43,758 nucleotides of DNA from Bacteroidales bacterium. Lineage in GTDB: Bacteria; Bacteroidota; Bacteroidia; Bacteroidales; UBA3663. Shown in pieces: positions 24,879 through 34,103 of this stretch (its first letter is position 1; the number at the start of each line of letters is the position of its first letter). The notes beneath the pieces are model-generated. The model searched no databases and was not told the DNA's origin. It saw nothing but the letters and a program-made list of their open reading frames with translations. The position numbers were made by a program, and so were the translations under genes. The stretch covers positions 1-43,758 of the forward strand of contig JAFSKF010000014.1 in assembly GCA_017449065.1 (NCBI GenBank), written 5' to 3'.

Positions 24879-26219
24879 ATGGCGCCATTAGCAGAAAGAA
24901 TGCGTCCGCGGACGCTTGACGGATACATCGGGCAACAGCATCTTGTGGGTCCGGGGCGCGTGTTGCGCCGTATGATAGAATCGGGGCACATTGCGTCGTT
25001 CATCCTTTGGGGTCCTCCGGGTGTGGGCAAGACCACATTGGCTAAAATCATTGCACAAACACTCGACCTCCCGTTTTATACGCTTAGTGCCGTTTCGAGT
25101 GGTGTGAAAGAAGTGCGGGAAGTGATAGAACGGGCCAAAAAAGACCGTTTTTTCCATCCGAACCAATCGCCTATTCTCTTCATCGACGAGATTCATCGTT
25201 TCAGCAAGAGCCAGCAGGATTCCTTGCTCGAAGCTGTGGAGAAAGGTGTTGTCACCTTGGTAGGTGCCACAACCGAGAACCCGTCGTTTGAGGTCATTCG
25301 TCCGCTGCTCAGCCGTTGCCAAGTTTATACGCTCAAACCCATTGATGATCAGGATCTGTTGAATCTTCTGGGACGCGTGCTGAAAGAGGATGTGGTTATT
25401 TCGAAGCGTAGTGTGCAGGTGAAGGAAACGCAGGCTTTGTTGCGATATGCGGGCGGCGACTGTCGGAAGTTCCTGAACATCATCGACCTGGTGTGCGGGG
25501 AGTATGCCGATGATTTCGATTACGAAGACGACAAAGCGGAATCGGCAAAAGAAGACGAAAAAAAGCCGGTGGTGATTACCGACGAACTGGTGGTGGCCAA
25601 GTTGCAAGAGAATCCGATGGCCTACGATAAAAACGGAGAAATGCATTATGATCTGGTGTCGGCAATGATCAAAAGCATAAGGGGAAGTGATCCGGATGCA
25701 GCGATATACTACATGGCACGCATGATCGAAGGGGGAGAAGATCCAGCCTTCATAGCCCGCCGACTGGTGATATCGGCAAGCGAAGATATAGGCCTCGCCA
25801 ATCCCAATGCATTGTTGCTGGCAAATGCCGCATTCGATGCTGTGCAGAAAATCGGCTGGCCCGAAGGACGTATTCCGTTGGCAGAAGCCTGTGTCTATCT
25901 GGCGTCGTCTCCGAAAAGCAATGCTGCCTACAATGCCATTAACGGTGCTTTGCAATGCGTGAAGGAAACCGGCAACCTGCCCGTACCGCTCCACTTGCGT
26001 AATGCACCGACCAAGCTGATGGAGAAGGAAGGCTACGGCAAAGGCTATAAGTATGCACACGACTATCCCGGTCACTTTGCCTACCAGCAATATCTGCCCG
26101 ATGCGCTGGTGCAGCAGGGTGGTATGCAGCAAAGTCTTTTCTATCATCCGCAAAGCAATCCTCAGGAGGATAAACTCAGGCAGCAGCTGAATTCCCTTTG
26201 GGGCGAAAGGTTTAAGTAA
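24879..26219 (+). CDS. rarA: Replication-associated recombination protein A (AAA+ ATPase)
   Basis: A 446-residue clamp-loader-like ATPase of the RarA/MgsA/WRNIP1 family, which acts at stalled replication forks. Walker A is GPPGVGKTT (45-53) and Walker B is ILFIDEIHR (99-107). Sensor 1 lies in VGATTENPSFEV, and the arginine-finger region is PLLSRCQVY. The C-terminal tetramerisation domain follows, with RGSDPDAAIYYMARMIEGGE and the EKEGYGKGYKYAHDYPGHF signature. An acidic insertion (residues ~213-230) precedes KKPVVITDELV. The length is normal. It lies 1 nt after the barrel gene, and about 100 nt before the next promoter. Confidence 0.94.
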   Translation: MAPLAERMRPRTLDGYIGQQHLVGPGRVLRRMIESGHIASFILWGPPGVGKTTLAKIIAQTLDLPFYTLSAVSSGVKEVREVIERAKKDRFFHPNQSPILFIDEIHRFSKSQQDSLLEAVEKGVVTLVGATTENPSFEVIRPLLSRCQVYTLKPIDDQDLLNLLGRVLKEDVVISKRSVQVKETQALLRYAGGDCRKFLNIIDLVCGEYADDFDYEDDKAESAKEDEKKPVVITDELVVAKLQENPMAYDKNGEMHYDLVSAMIKSIRGSDPDAAIYYMARMIEGGEDPAFIARRLVISASEDIGLANPNALLLANAAFDAVQKIGWPEGRIPLAEACVYLASSPKSNAAYNAINGALQCVKETGNLPVPLHLRNAPTKLMEKEGYGKGYKYAHDYPGHFAYQQYLPDALVQQGGMQQSLFYHPQSNPQEDKLRQQLNSLWGERFK

Positions 26220-26321
26220 CGGCAATTTGTAACCTTTTTTGCTATTTTTGTTTACCACGTTGACGAAAAAAGACAAAAAAAGTGAAAATAATCAAGAAAA
26301 CGGCAAAATGTTGACATAAAA

Positions 26322-26353
26322 TTTGCCCGTTGATAAAAAGATTGCTAAATTTG
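26322..26353 (+). promoter_or_regulatory. Promoter of the serC operon
   Basis: TTTG (26322-26325), 20 nt, TAAATTTG (26346-26353), a full match to the consensus, 46 nt before the serC ATG. It is the only strong promoter seen ahead of the long rightward gene run to 40259. Confidence 0.78.
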
Positions 26354-26399
26354 CAGTCGACTAATCCTCAAAAAACGTTTTATTACATAACATTCAAAG

Positions 26400-27461
26400 A
26401 TGAAAAAGTACAACTTTTATGCAGGACCTTCTATTTTGAGTCCGTTTGCAATTCAGGAAACCGCCAAGGCAGTAGAGAACTTCGCAGGCACCGGTCTGTC
26501 CATCCTCGAAATTTCTCACCGTTCCAAGGAGTTTCAGGCAGTAGTTGACGAGGCAAATGCACTTATCAAAGAGCTTTTGGAAGTTCCTGAAGGATATGAG
26601 GTATTGTTCCTGGGTGGCGGCGCAAGCCTTCAGTTCTACATGTTGCCTCTGAACCTGTTGAAGACCAAGGCCAGCTATATCGATACCGGTACATGGGCAC
26701 ACAATGCTATCGGACAGGCCAAGTTGGTAGGCGATGTAGAAGTTGTTGCTTCAAGTGCAGATAAGAATTACACATTCATTCCTAAGAACTTTACAGTAGA
26801 TCCCAAGAGCGATTACTTCCACTATACTTCGAACAATACTATCTACGGTACTGAAACTTTAGTAACCCCAGAGGTAGGTGTGCCGTTGTGCTGTGATATG
26901 TCGTCCGACTTCATGTCGCATCCGATTGATGTCAGCAAGTACGATTGCATCTACGCCGGAGCACAGAAGAATGCAGGTCCTGCAGGTGTAACTATCGTAA
27001 TCATCAAGAAGGATGTTCTCACCAAGACCGGTCTGCCGACTATGCTTGACTATCAGACCCATGTGAAGAAGGGTTCTATGTTCAATACACCTCCATGTCT
27101 GCCTATCTTCACGGTACTGCAGACCATGAAGTGGTATAAGGAACTGGGCGGCCTGAAAGCTATGGAGCAGCGCGCCATTGAGAAGTCGAATATGCTGTAC
27201 GATGAGATCGATCGCAACAAGTTGTTCCGTGGTACGGTTGCCGTTGAAGATCGCAGCCGCATGAACGTATGCTTCGTGATGACCGATGAGTATGCAGACC
27301 TCAACGATCAGTTCTTCGAGTTTGCCAAGGGTAAGGGTATGGTCGGCATCAAGGGCCACCGTTCGGTTGGCGGATTCCGTGCCTCACTTTACAACGCTAT
27401 GCCAAAAGAGGGTGTTGAGGCATTGGTTGCCTGCATGAAGGAATTTGAGAAGACTATTTAA
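26400..27461 (+). CDS. serC: Phosphoserine aminotransferase
   Basis: A 353-residue PLP-dependent class V aminotransferase that converts 3-phosphohydroxypyruvate and glutamate to phosphoserine in serine synthesis; it can also serve pyridoxal phosphate synthesis. The N-terminus [20 protein letters not shown] is classic Ser[20 protein letters not shown], the PLP lysine Lys190 in [12 protein letters not shown], and the C-terminal [17 protein letters not shown] (phosphate binding) are all present. It is followed after 17 nt by serA. Confidence 0.95.
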   Translation: MKKYNFYAGPSILSPFAIQETAKAVENFAGTGLSILEISHRSKEFQAVVDEANALIKELLEVPEGYEVLFLGGGASLQFYMLPLNLLKTKASYIDTGTWAHNAIGQAKLVGDVEVVASSADKNYTFIPKNFTVDPKSDYFHYTSNNTIYGTETLVTPEVGVPLCCDMSSDFMSHPIDVSKYDCIYAGAQKNAGPAGVTIVIIKKDVLTKTGLPTMLDYQTHVKKGSMFNTPPCLPIFTVLQTMKWYKELGGLKAMEQRAIEKSNMLYDEIDRNKLFRGTVAVEDRSRMNVCFVMTDEYADLNDQFFEFAKGKGMVGIKGHRSVGGFRASLYNAMPKEGVEALVACMKEFEKTI

Positions 27462-27478
27462 TGACGGATGATTGAATC

Positions 27479-28396
27479 ATGAAAGTTTTAATTGCAACTG
27501 AAAAGCCTTTTGCAGCTGCTGCTGTCAAGGCAATCGAAGAGATTATCTCTGCCGCAGGTATCGAAGTTGCCAAACTCGAAAAATATACCGAGAAGAAGCA
27601 GCTTCTGGAGGCTGTTGCCGATGCTGACGGCATTATTATACGTTCCGATATTGTCGATGCAGAGGTGCTCGATGCCGCTAAGAACCTGAAACTTGTGGTT
27701 CGTGCAGGTGCCGGTTACGACAACATCGACCTGGCTGCTGCTACAGCACACAATGTAGTGGCTATGAATACGCCTGGACAGAATGCCAACGCTGTGGCAG
27801 AGCTTGTTTTCGGTATGCTGTTGTTCCAGTGCCGCAATCAGTTCAGCGGTGCTGCGGGTACCGAACTGAAAGGTAAGACACTCGGTCTCCATGCCTTTGG
27901 AAATGTAGCCCGTAACGTGGCGCGTGTGGCACAAGGCTTCGGTATGGATGTCTATGCTTACGACCCATTCCTCACAAAAGAGCAGATCGAGTCGGCCGGT
28001 GTCAAGGCTGTTGCCTCCATTCCTGAGCTTTACAGCACTTGTCAGTATGTATCTTTGCATTGCCCGGCCACCAAGGAGACCATCGGTTCCATCAACTACG
28101 ATCTGTTGAAGACGATGCCCAAGAACGCCACTTTGATCAATACCGCCCGCAAGGAGGTGATTGACGAAGCCGGTGTGCTGAAACTGATGGAAGAGCGTCC
28201 AGATTTCAAGTACATTGCAGACGTGAAGCCCGCTGTTGCCGATGAGTTTGTTGAAAAATTCGGTACCCGTGTGTTCTTTACGCCTAAAAAGAGTGGCGCT
28301 CAGACTGCTGAGGCTAACGCTAATGCAGGTATTGCCGCTGCCAAACAGTCGGTTGGCTTCTTGAAGGAAGGTATCGACAAATTCCGTGTAAACTGA
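27479..28396 (+). CDS. serA: Short-form D-3-phosphoglycerate dehydrogenase
   Basis: A 305-residue D-2-hydroxyacid dehydrogenase that would oxidise 3-phosphoglycerate for the SerC step. It has only the substrate- and nucleotide-binding domains, with no ACT or intervening domain, so serine feedback is not expected. The nucleotide loop is unusual: GLHAFGNVAR (136-145) instead of GxGxxG. Arg224 of the catalytic set is in NTARKEV. The expected Glu (DVFExEP) reads ADVKPAVADE and the expected His (TPHxG) reads TPKKSGAQT (268-276), with Lys at the His position. This variant seems characteristic of Bacteroidetes serA and may still be active. Operon position supports the assignment. Confidence 0.88.
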   Translation: MKVLIATEKPFAAAAVKAIEEIISAAGIEVAKLEKYTEKKQLLEAVADADGIIIRSDIVDAEVLDAAKNLKLVVRAGAGYDNIDLAAATAHNVVAMNTPGQNANAVAELVFGMLLFQCRNQFSGAAGTELKGKTLGLHAFGNVARNVARVAQGFGMDVYAYDPFLTKEQIESAGVKAVASIPELYSTCQYVSLHCPATKETIGSINYDLLKTMPKNATLINTARKEVIDEAGVLKLMEERPDFKYIADVKPAVADEFVEKFGTRVFFTPKKSGAQTAEANANAGIAAAKQSVGFLKEGIDKFRVN

Positions 28397-28412
28397 TAGT
28401 GAATCACGACAA

Positions 28413-29987
28413 GTGTCGAGCAAAATAAAGGCAAACAATGAGTTTGAGCCTTTCCTGAACGAGAGTCAGACTTATGTTTGGGAATGGTATATCCCGGAGC
28501 ACAAAGTGCGCTTCGGGATACCTTCGTTGAATGGCCTTTGGCTTGATGACAAAGATAAAAACATCAAGCTTTCGACCATGTTGGAGCGAGTTCATCCGGA
28601 CGATGTCGATAAGATCCTTGTACGAAAGAATTCTCCGTTGTACAGGACCGACAAAATGTTTGAGGTTGACTTGCGGTTGAATGTTGCTGCGGTACTTCAG
28701 CCAGATGGAAAAAGCAGCAACAATTACGAGTGGTACGGCTTTCGCGGGAAGATTGTGAATAGAGATGCCAATGGAAAGCCCGTGTACTTACGTGGCGTTG
28801 CCATAAACATCGATCGTCGGGTGCGAGTTCAGAAGCAACTGTTCGAGAAGAAGAACCGGATGCTGCAAGAGCAGCGCCAGCAAACGGAGTATTGTGCCGG
28901 AGTGATTGAAGAAATGAAGTCTTTTCTGGCAATGCTGGCGGGTCATGCCGACGAGATCATTTCCGGTGGAGGTACGCAGAGCCGGGAGGCCTATCTGATG
29001 CAGATTAACATGATCAAGGAGCAAGGCATGCACCTCATGGAATTGTCGGATAGGGTACGGCATCTGACTAACGCTTCCATCGAAGAGGCAGGGCAGAAGA
29101 TTCAGCATGTCTCGTTATGGGAGCATTTGGCAGAATTGCAACAGATCTATTCGCTGAAAGTGCAGGGTAAGAGCAAACTCTATTTCTCAAACCTTTATGA
29201 TAGTGTAGCGATCGACATCGACGTGAAACTGCTGGATCTTTTACTCGAAAATGTGTTCAACTGCCAGTTGCGTAACACTCAGAAGGGTTATCTGACGGTG
29301 AACTATTCGTTGATAAACGACAATTTCGTGCAGTTTAGCGTATCATGTACGGATAGCAACGTTCAGGTGGGTAATATGGATCTGGTGCTTACCGAGAGCG
29401 GCATGGGCTTGAGTGTCTGTCGCTTATTGGCCAAGCGTCTGTACGGAGATGTTGAGGTGCGTCAGACAGAAGACCGGCGACTGCATTATCTCATCACATT
29501 GCCGGTGCATGCCAAACAGTATGAGGCATCGGACTACAAGTCGGATTCTGCAGAAGGAATGTCGGATGTTTTCGATGAACTGGAGGCCGAGATGGAGGTG
29601 ACAGGCGACGATCGGGAGGAAGCGCTTGAGTTAAGCCGTATGCAGGTTTCTGTTTTGATTGGAACCTCTGCCAATACCGATATTTTCCAGCATCAGCATC
29701 TCTTCAACATGAAGGTGGCAGCCAATACAGACAATGTAATGCGGTTGTTTAAGGAACAGGATCCTGACATCGTTTTTGTCGATTATAACTTGCCCGGACA
29801 GTTGCAAATCGATGATATGATAGCGCAGATGCATGCGTTGCATCCGGAAACGCCTATTGTGGTAACTGCCCAATATGCTACCCGTCCGCTGCATCGGCGT
29901 GTAACAGGAGAGGGAGCCCGCTATCTGCTCACCAATCCGTTGTCGTTACGTAAAATCAACATGATGATAAAAAAATATTTGAAATAA
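28413..29987 (+). CDS. PAS / degenerate histidine kinase-receiver protein in the serine operon
   Basis: A 524-residue cytosolic protein that starts at GTG. Residues ~20-135 form a PAS-3-type sensor domain ending in GVAINIDRRVRVQKQL. Residues ~140-225 are a dimerisation helix pair: FLAMLAGHADEI lies where kinases have FLAxxSHEIRTP, but the H-box is altered. Residues ~230-370 resemble a HATPase domain with an N-box (ENVFNCQLRN) and a G2-like GMGLSVCRLLAKRL, but the DxGxG box is missing. A receiver-like domain follows from 410 with Asp457 in VFVDYNLPG; the usual acidic pair is absent and the Lys of KP is Asn508. It is therefore probably a pseudokinase or binding scaffold. It lies 16 nt after serA and 17 nt before the DUF1015 gene. 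No output or partner gene is evident. Confidence 0.7.
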   Translation: MSSKIKANNEFEPFLNESQTYVWEWYIPEHKVRFGIPSLNGLWLDDKDKNIKLSTMLERVHPDDVDKILVRKNSPLYRTDKMFEVDLRLNVAAVLQPDGKSSNNYEWYGFRGKIVNRDANGKPVYLRGVAINIDRRVRVQKQLFEKKNRMLQEQRQQTEYCAGVIEEMKSFLAMLAGHADEIISGGGTQSREAYLMQINMIKEQGMHLMELSDRVRHLTNASIEEAGQKIQHVSLWEHLAELQQIYSLKVQGKSKLYFSNLYDSVAIDIDVKLLDLLLENVFNCQLRNTQKGYLTVNYSLINDNFVQFSVSCTDSNVQVGNMDLVLTESGMGLSVCRLLAKRLYGDVEVRQTEDRRLHYLITLPVHAKQYEASDYKSDSAEGMSDVFDELEAEMEVTGDDREEALELSRMQVSVLIGTSANTDIFQHQHLFNMKVAANTDNVMRLFKEQDPDIVFVDYNLPGQLQIDDMIAQMHALHPETPIVVTAQYATRPLHRRVTGEGARYLLTNPLSLRKINMMIKKYLK

Positions 29988-30004
29988 TTAATACTACATA
30001 AGTT

Positions 30005-31249
30005 ATGGCAAAAGTTCGTCCATTCCGCGGTCTGCGTCCAAGTGCAGAACTTGCTCCTGTCGTTTCTTCCCGTCCTTACGATGTCCTTTCGTCGGAGGAG
30101 GCTTTCGAAGAGTGCAAGGGCAATGAAAAGTCGTTGTATCATATCATCAAGCCGGAAATCAATTTTACACCTATTGCCGACGAGCATGATCCGAAGGTGT
30201 ATGATGCCGCAGTAGAACAGTTCGCCAAGTTCCAGCAGGCAGGTTGGCTGAAGCAGGATGCCAAGGCATGCTATTACCTTTACAGTCAGACGATGGGCGA
30301 ACGGACCCAATACGGTCTGGTTGTGGCAGCCAATGTTCAGGATTACGTGACAGGAGTCATCAAGAAACACGAGCTGACTCGTGCCGACAAGGAAGAAGAC
30401 CGCATGAAGCACGTGCGTTGCCTGAATGCGAATATGGAACCGGTTTTCTTCGCCTTCCCTGATAATGATGTGCTGGGCGAGGTGATAGCTCAGACTGCCG
30501 CCAAGCCTTCTGTCGAGAAGTTTGTCTCAGCTGAAGGATTCGGACATGAATTCTGGGTGATTGACGACGATGCCCTCATTCAGAAGATCACGACTGCTTT
30601 TGCTGCCATTCCTTATTTGTATATCGCAGACGGACACCATCGTACAGCAGCTGCTGCTCGTGTGGGGCTGGAAAAGGCACAGCATAATCCGAATCATACA
30701 GGTGACGAGGAATATAATTTCTTCCTGGCAGTATGTTTCCCGGCTTCCCAGCTCAAAATTATGGATTATAACAGAGTGGTGAAAGATCTGAATGGTTTGT
30801 CGGACGAACAGTTCTTGGCTGCATTGCGTCAGCATTTTGAGGTAGAAGAGAAAGGAACGGAAGAATATCATCCTATTTGCTTGCACAATTTCAGTCTGTA
30901 TCTGAGTGGAAAGTGGTACAGTCTTACAGCCAAGCCGGGCACTTACGATGATAACGATCCGATCGGAGTACTTGATGTTTCCATTTCGTCGAATCTGATC
31001 CTTGACAAGATTCTGGGCATCAAAGACCTGCGTCGCGATAAGCGTATCGATTTCGTTGGCGGACTGCGAGGTCTTGGCGAACTGAAACGCCGTGTGGATA
31101 GTGGTGAAATGAAGGTGGCATTGGCGCTTTATCCCGTTTCGATGGACCAGTTGATGGCGATTGCTGATAGCGGAAACATTATGCCGCCTAAGACTACTTG
31201 GTTTGAACCTAAGCTTCGTTCAGGATTGATAGTACATAAACTCGACTAA
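30005..31249 (+). CDS. DUF1015 family protein
   Basis: A 414-residue soluble protein of the DUF1015 family, recognised from [14 protein letters not shown] and [13 protein letters not shown] at the N-terminus, the [14 protein letters not shown] segment, and the conserved [12 protein letters not shown] motif (His211-His212-Arg213). The function is not established. Family members are often encoded beside serA and serC, as here, which hints at a role in serine or phosphoserine metabolism. Its GHHR motif resembles the nucleotide-binding box of the ParB/serine-kinase fold, but I cannot show homology. Its TAA overlaps the next ATG by one base. Confidence 0.9.
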   Translation: MAKVRPFRGLRPSAELAPVVSSRPYDVLSSEEAFEECKGNEKSLYHIIKPEINFTPIADEHDPKVYDAAVEQFAKFQQAGWLKQDAKACYYLYSQTMGERTQYGLVVAANVQDYVTGVIKKHELTRADKEEDRMKHVRCLNANMEPVFFAFPDNDVLGEVIAQTAAKPSVEKFVSAEGFGHEFWVIDDDALIQKITTAFAAIPYLYIADGHHRTAAAARVGLEKAQHNPNHTGDEEYNFFLAVCFPASQLKIMDYNRVVKDLNGLSDEQFLAALRQHFEVEEKGTEEYHPICLHNFSLYLSGKWYSLTAKPGTYDDNDPIGVLDVSISSNLILDKILGIKDLRRDKRIDFVGGLRGLGELKRRVDSGEMKVALALYPVSMDQLMAIADSGNIMPPKTTWFEPKLRSGLIVHKLD

Positions 31250-31845
31250 TGGAAGAATTACGCTTTATATTCACGTATGTCAAGGATCTTCTGTCGCACA
31301 CAGAAGAGACCTGGAAGCGGTTGCGCGACCCGGAGTTGCCAGCTGCCAAGACGGAGTATATGTTGCGCAATTACTATTGGCCGATGATGGGAGTCTGTGC
31401 CATTTGCATTTTCCTTTTGCATGGCAACGGCATCATGCTGCATTCCAAACTGGCGTACGATGCTCCATTCAGTCTCGAATTGGGCATGAAGGGAGCCGTT
31501 TCGTTTATTTTGGGTTATGCAGCGGGTCCTACTTTGGCAATTCTGCTGATCAGAGAGGTGTTCTGCCGCTTCACACAGGCAGAACTGGACAAGGAACGCT
31601 TAGAGATTTTTGTACATTATACGATGAGTATTGTCATGCTGATCAATCTGTTCTGCTCATTCCTGCCAACCATGACCTTTCTTTCGTTCATCGGTTTGTA
31701 CGTTATCTACATCGTCTGGCTCGGTTCGTCCGAACTGATGGAAATCGTAGAAAAGCAGCAACGGTTCTTCATCGTGATAGCTTCGGTTGCTATTTATTAT
31801 TCACCGAAACTCATTCAAGGTATTCTTCTGCTGATAGAAAGATGA
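31249..31845 (+). CDS. Yip1-family membrane protein
   Basis: A 198-residue integral membrane protein with about five hydrophobic segments (from [14 protein letters not shown] onward) and a short cytosolic N-terminus. The [17 protein letters not shown]...QRFF stretch near the C-terminus is typical of bacterial Yip1-domain proteins. The function is unknown. It is tightly coupled on both sides: its ATG overlaps the DUF1015 stop, and its TGA overlaps the smpB ATG (ATGA). Confidence 0.75.
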   Translation: MEELRFIFTYVKDLLSHTEETWKRLRDPELPAAKTEYMLRNYYWPMMGVCAICIFLLHGNGIMLHSKLAYDAPFSLELGMKGAVSFILGYAAGPTLAILLIREVFCRFTQAELDKERLEIFVHYTMSIVMLINLFCSFLPTMTFLSFIGLYVIYIVWLGSSELMEIVEKQQRFFIVIASVAIYYSPKLIQGILLLIER

Positions 31846-32333
31846 GTAAGAACAATAATAAAAAAGGAAGTCAGAATACTTCGCCTGTGGTTCGTAACAA
31901 ACGGGCCACCTTCGACTACGAAGTGCTCGATACCTATACGGCAGGCATTGTGCTGACAGGTACCGAGGTAAAGTCGTTACGTGAAGGAAAAGCAGGACTG
32001 ACCGACACGTACTGCCTTTTCGACAAAGGGGAACTGTGGGTCAAGAATGCATACATTGCCGAGTATTTTTACGGAACCTATAATAATCATAACAGCCATC
32101 GGGACCGGAAACTATTGCTGTCACGCAAGGAACTCCGCAATCTGGAAAACGATTCGAAGGAAGTCGGACTCACGATTGTGCCTTTGAAGATATTTTTCAA
32201 CGAAAAGGGTATTGCCAAAATGGAAATCGCCCTTTGTAAAGGCAAGAAGCAGTTCGACAAGCGCGAATCGATAAAGGAGAAAGACAGCAAGCGCGAACTC
32301 GACAGAGCACGACGTGATTTCGGAAAGTACTGA
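31842..32333 (+). CDS. smpB: SsrA-binding protein
   Basis: A 163-residue RNA-binding protein that delivers tmRNA to stalled ribosomes. The start is the ATG at 31842 ([11 protein letters not shown]); the frame runs much further upstream, but that part is antisense-like translation of the Yip1 gene. Typical segments are [45 protein letters not shown] and [10 protein letters not shown], with a basic C-terminal tail ending RARRDFGKY. The length matches the family (about 150-160). The ssrA gene itself is not in the window. Confidence 0.95.
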   Translation: MSKNNNKKGSQNTSPVVRNKRATFDYEVLDTYTAGIVLTGTEVKSLREGKAGLTDTYCLFDKGELWVKNAYIAEYFYGTYNNHNSHRDRKLLLSRKELRNLENDSKEVGLTIVPLKIFFNEKGIAKMEIALCKGKKQFDKRESIKEKDSKRELDRARRDFGKY

Positions 32334-32334
32334 T

Positions 32335-32985
32335 ATGGAATATCCTTCGCAACTACTGACACATGCAGTCGATGAATTTGCCAAATTGCCGGGCGTAGGT
32401 CGCAAGACCGCACTTCGTCTGGTGTTGCATTTGCTGCGACAGGAACCGGCTCGCGCTCTTCAGTTAGGAGAGAGTCTGATACGGTTGCGCAATGAGGTGA
32501 AATACTGCAAAGTATGTCATAACATCAGCGACAGCGATATCTGTTCCATCTGCGGCAATCCGCAACGTGACGCTTCAACTATTTGTGTTGTCGAAAACGT
32601 CAAGGAGGTCATGGTGATCGAGGCAACGCGTCAGTTCGGAGGTTTGTATCATGTGCTGGGCGGTCTGATCTCTCCCATGGATGGAATCGGTCCGCAGCAA
32701 TTACAGATTGACAGTCTGGTGGAGCGGATTCGACGAAGCCAACAGCCTGTTTCTGCGAAGAATCAGCCTATTCAAGAAGTGATTCTGGCACTTAGTACCA
32801 CCATGGAGGGAGATACCACCAACTTCTATATTTTCCGTAAGCTGGCAGAGTTCTCCGATCTCAAGATTACCACCTTGGCGCGTGGCGTCGCCGTTGGAGA
32901 TGAGATAGAGTATGCTGATGAAATCACCCTTGGAAAATCGATATTAAACAGAACCTTGTTTACAGACAGTTTTGCAAAAAAATAA
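32335..32985 (+). CDS. recR: Recombination protein RecR
   Basis: A 216-residue protein of the RecFOR pathway, which loads RecA on gapped DNA. A helix-hairpin-helix lies in [20 protein letters not shown] (15-34). A zinc finger is formed by Cys58, Cys61, Cys70 and Cys73. A Toprim domain begins at [15 protein letters not shown], and the C-terminus contains the [19 protein letters not shown]alker-like segment. The start is the ATG at 32335, one nt after the smpB stop; an earlier in-frame ATG at 32314 lies inside smpB. Confidence 0.95.
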   Translation: MEYPSQLLTHAVDEFAKLPGVGRKTALRLVLHLLRQEPARALQLGESLIRLRNEVKYCKVCHNISDSDICSICGNPQRDASTICVVENVKEVMVIEATRQFGGLYHVLGGLISPMDGIGPQQLQIDSLVERIRRSQQPVSAKNQPIQEVILALSTTMEGDTTNFYIFRKLAEFSDLKITTLARGVAVGDEIEYADEITLGKSILNRTLFTDSFAKK

Positions 32986-32998
32986 AACAGATAGCCTT

Positions 32999-34078
32999 AT
33001 GAAAAAAGCAAATATACTTTTGTTGACACTCGCCCTTTTTCCTGCTCTTCAGGCACAAGAAGTTCGGAAAGTGCAGTTTGGCGATAATCAGAATGCAGGC
33101 ATTACCTATACCTTGCCTTCCACAACGGTTAAGGTGAAAGCCACAGCAGTACGTACGCAAATCAAGGCAGGCGAGTTCGCCCCGTATGCCGAGAAATATC
33201 TGGGAATTACCGATGCCATTCAGGACAATCAGACCGAATGGCAGATTACCAGCGTCGTGCTGACTCCTTCCGCTGTGGCGGATACTTCACGCACTTATCA
33301 TGTCCAGCTTAACGAGAAAACTGCGTTGCCAAAGTTCTATTTGACACAAGAGGGATTCTTGTGGAGCATCAATCGTGAGCCTGTGGTTGCCCAAACAGGG
33401 ATTCCGGAAGAGAAGGCCGTAGAGGAGAAGAAAAAAAATACCTTGGCAGGATTTAACGTCATGACAGAAGAACTGCTTCGTGCAGGTTCAAAGGCCAAGC
33501 AGGCAGAAATTGCAGCGCGTGCCATCTTCCGTATTCGCGAAAGTCGTCTGAACTTACTTACTGGCGAAGTGGATAACCTGCCTGCTGATGGTGCATCTTT
33601 CCAGTTGGTGCTTGATAATCTGGAAGCTCAGGAAGCAGCCTATATGGAAATGTTTACGGGTAAAACTGTTACAGAAACGTTCATCAGGGAGTTTGAATAT
33701 GAACCGAAGGAAGAAACCAGGAATCTTACCTTGTTCCGCTTCTCCCGACATTTGGGTTTCGTAGATGCCGATGATATGTCTGGCGTTCCTTACCAGTTGA
33801 CGGTTTCTATAAAGGAAGATACCCGGAAAGTGCCAGAATTAGTGGATGCCAAAGGTCGTAAACTGCCTCTTGCCACAGGTGTTGCCTATACGAAACCGGG
33901 CAAATGTTCTGTGCTCCTGACCTCACAGGGAAAGACCTTGGGAGAAGGCGTATGGCAGATGGGACAGTTCGGACACGTTGAGTTTCTGCCTGCCACCCAG
34001 TTTGCCGATAGGAAAGCTCCTGCTTCCGCTCAGTTTGACCCATTGACGGGTGCCATAATGCTTTATTTGGGTAACTAA
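32999..34078 (+). CDS. DUF4831 family exported protein
   Basis: A 359-residue protein with a signal peptide (ANILLLTLALFPALQAQE, cleavage near residue 20). The body matches the Bacteroidetes DUF4831 family: NAGITYTLPSTTVKVKATA, AGEFAPYAEKYLGI, ELLRAGSKAKQAEIAARAIFRIRESR, and LDNLEAQEAAYMEMFTGKT. It is periplasmic or surface-bound with no known function. The start at 32999 gives the signal peptide; an upstream in-frame ATG at 32972 overlaps recR. It lies 13 nt after recR. Confidence 0.85.
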   Translation: MKKANILLLTLALFPALQAQEVRKVQFGDNQNAGITYTLPSTTVKVKATAVRTQIKAGEFAPYAEKYLGITDAIQDNQTEWQITSVVLTPSAVADTSRTYHVQLNEKTALPKFYLTQEGFLWSINREPVVAQTGIPEEKAVEEKKKNTLAGFNVMTEELLRAGSKAKQAEIAARAIFRIRESRLNLLTGEVDNLPADGASFQLVLDNLEAQEAAYMEMFTGKTVTETFIREFEYEPKEETRNLTLFRFSRHLGFVDADDMSGVPYQLTVSIKEDTRKVPELVDAKGRKLPLATGVAYTKPGKCSVLLTSQGKTLGEGVWQMGQFGHVEFLPATQFADRKAPASAQFDPLTGAIMLYLGN

Positions 34079-34103
34079 TTCCAATGATAGGTTATAGATA
34101 TCT

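Noticed and set aside
26226..26250. A second promoter-like pair (TTTG and TATTTTTG) upstream of serC
   Set aside because: The spacing is only 13 nt, far from the 19-21 nt norm. The pair at 26322-26353 fits exactly.
24888..26276. 462-codon minus-strand frame opposite rarA, and similar long frames opposite other genes
   Set aside because: The plus strand encodes a complete RarA with all motifs. The antisense frame has no recognisable domain and is a codon-usage shadow. The same applies to frames opposite pheS, serA, serS, tilS and the sulfatase.
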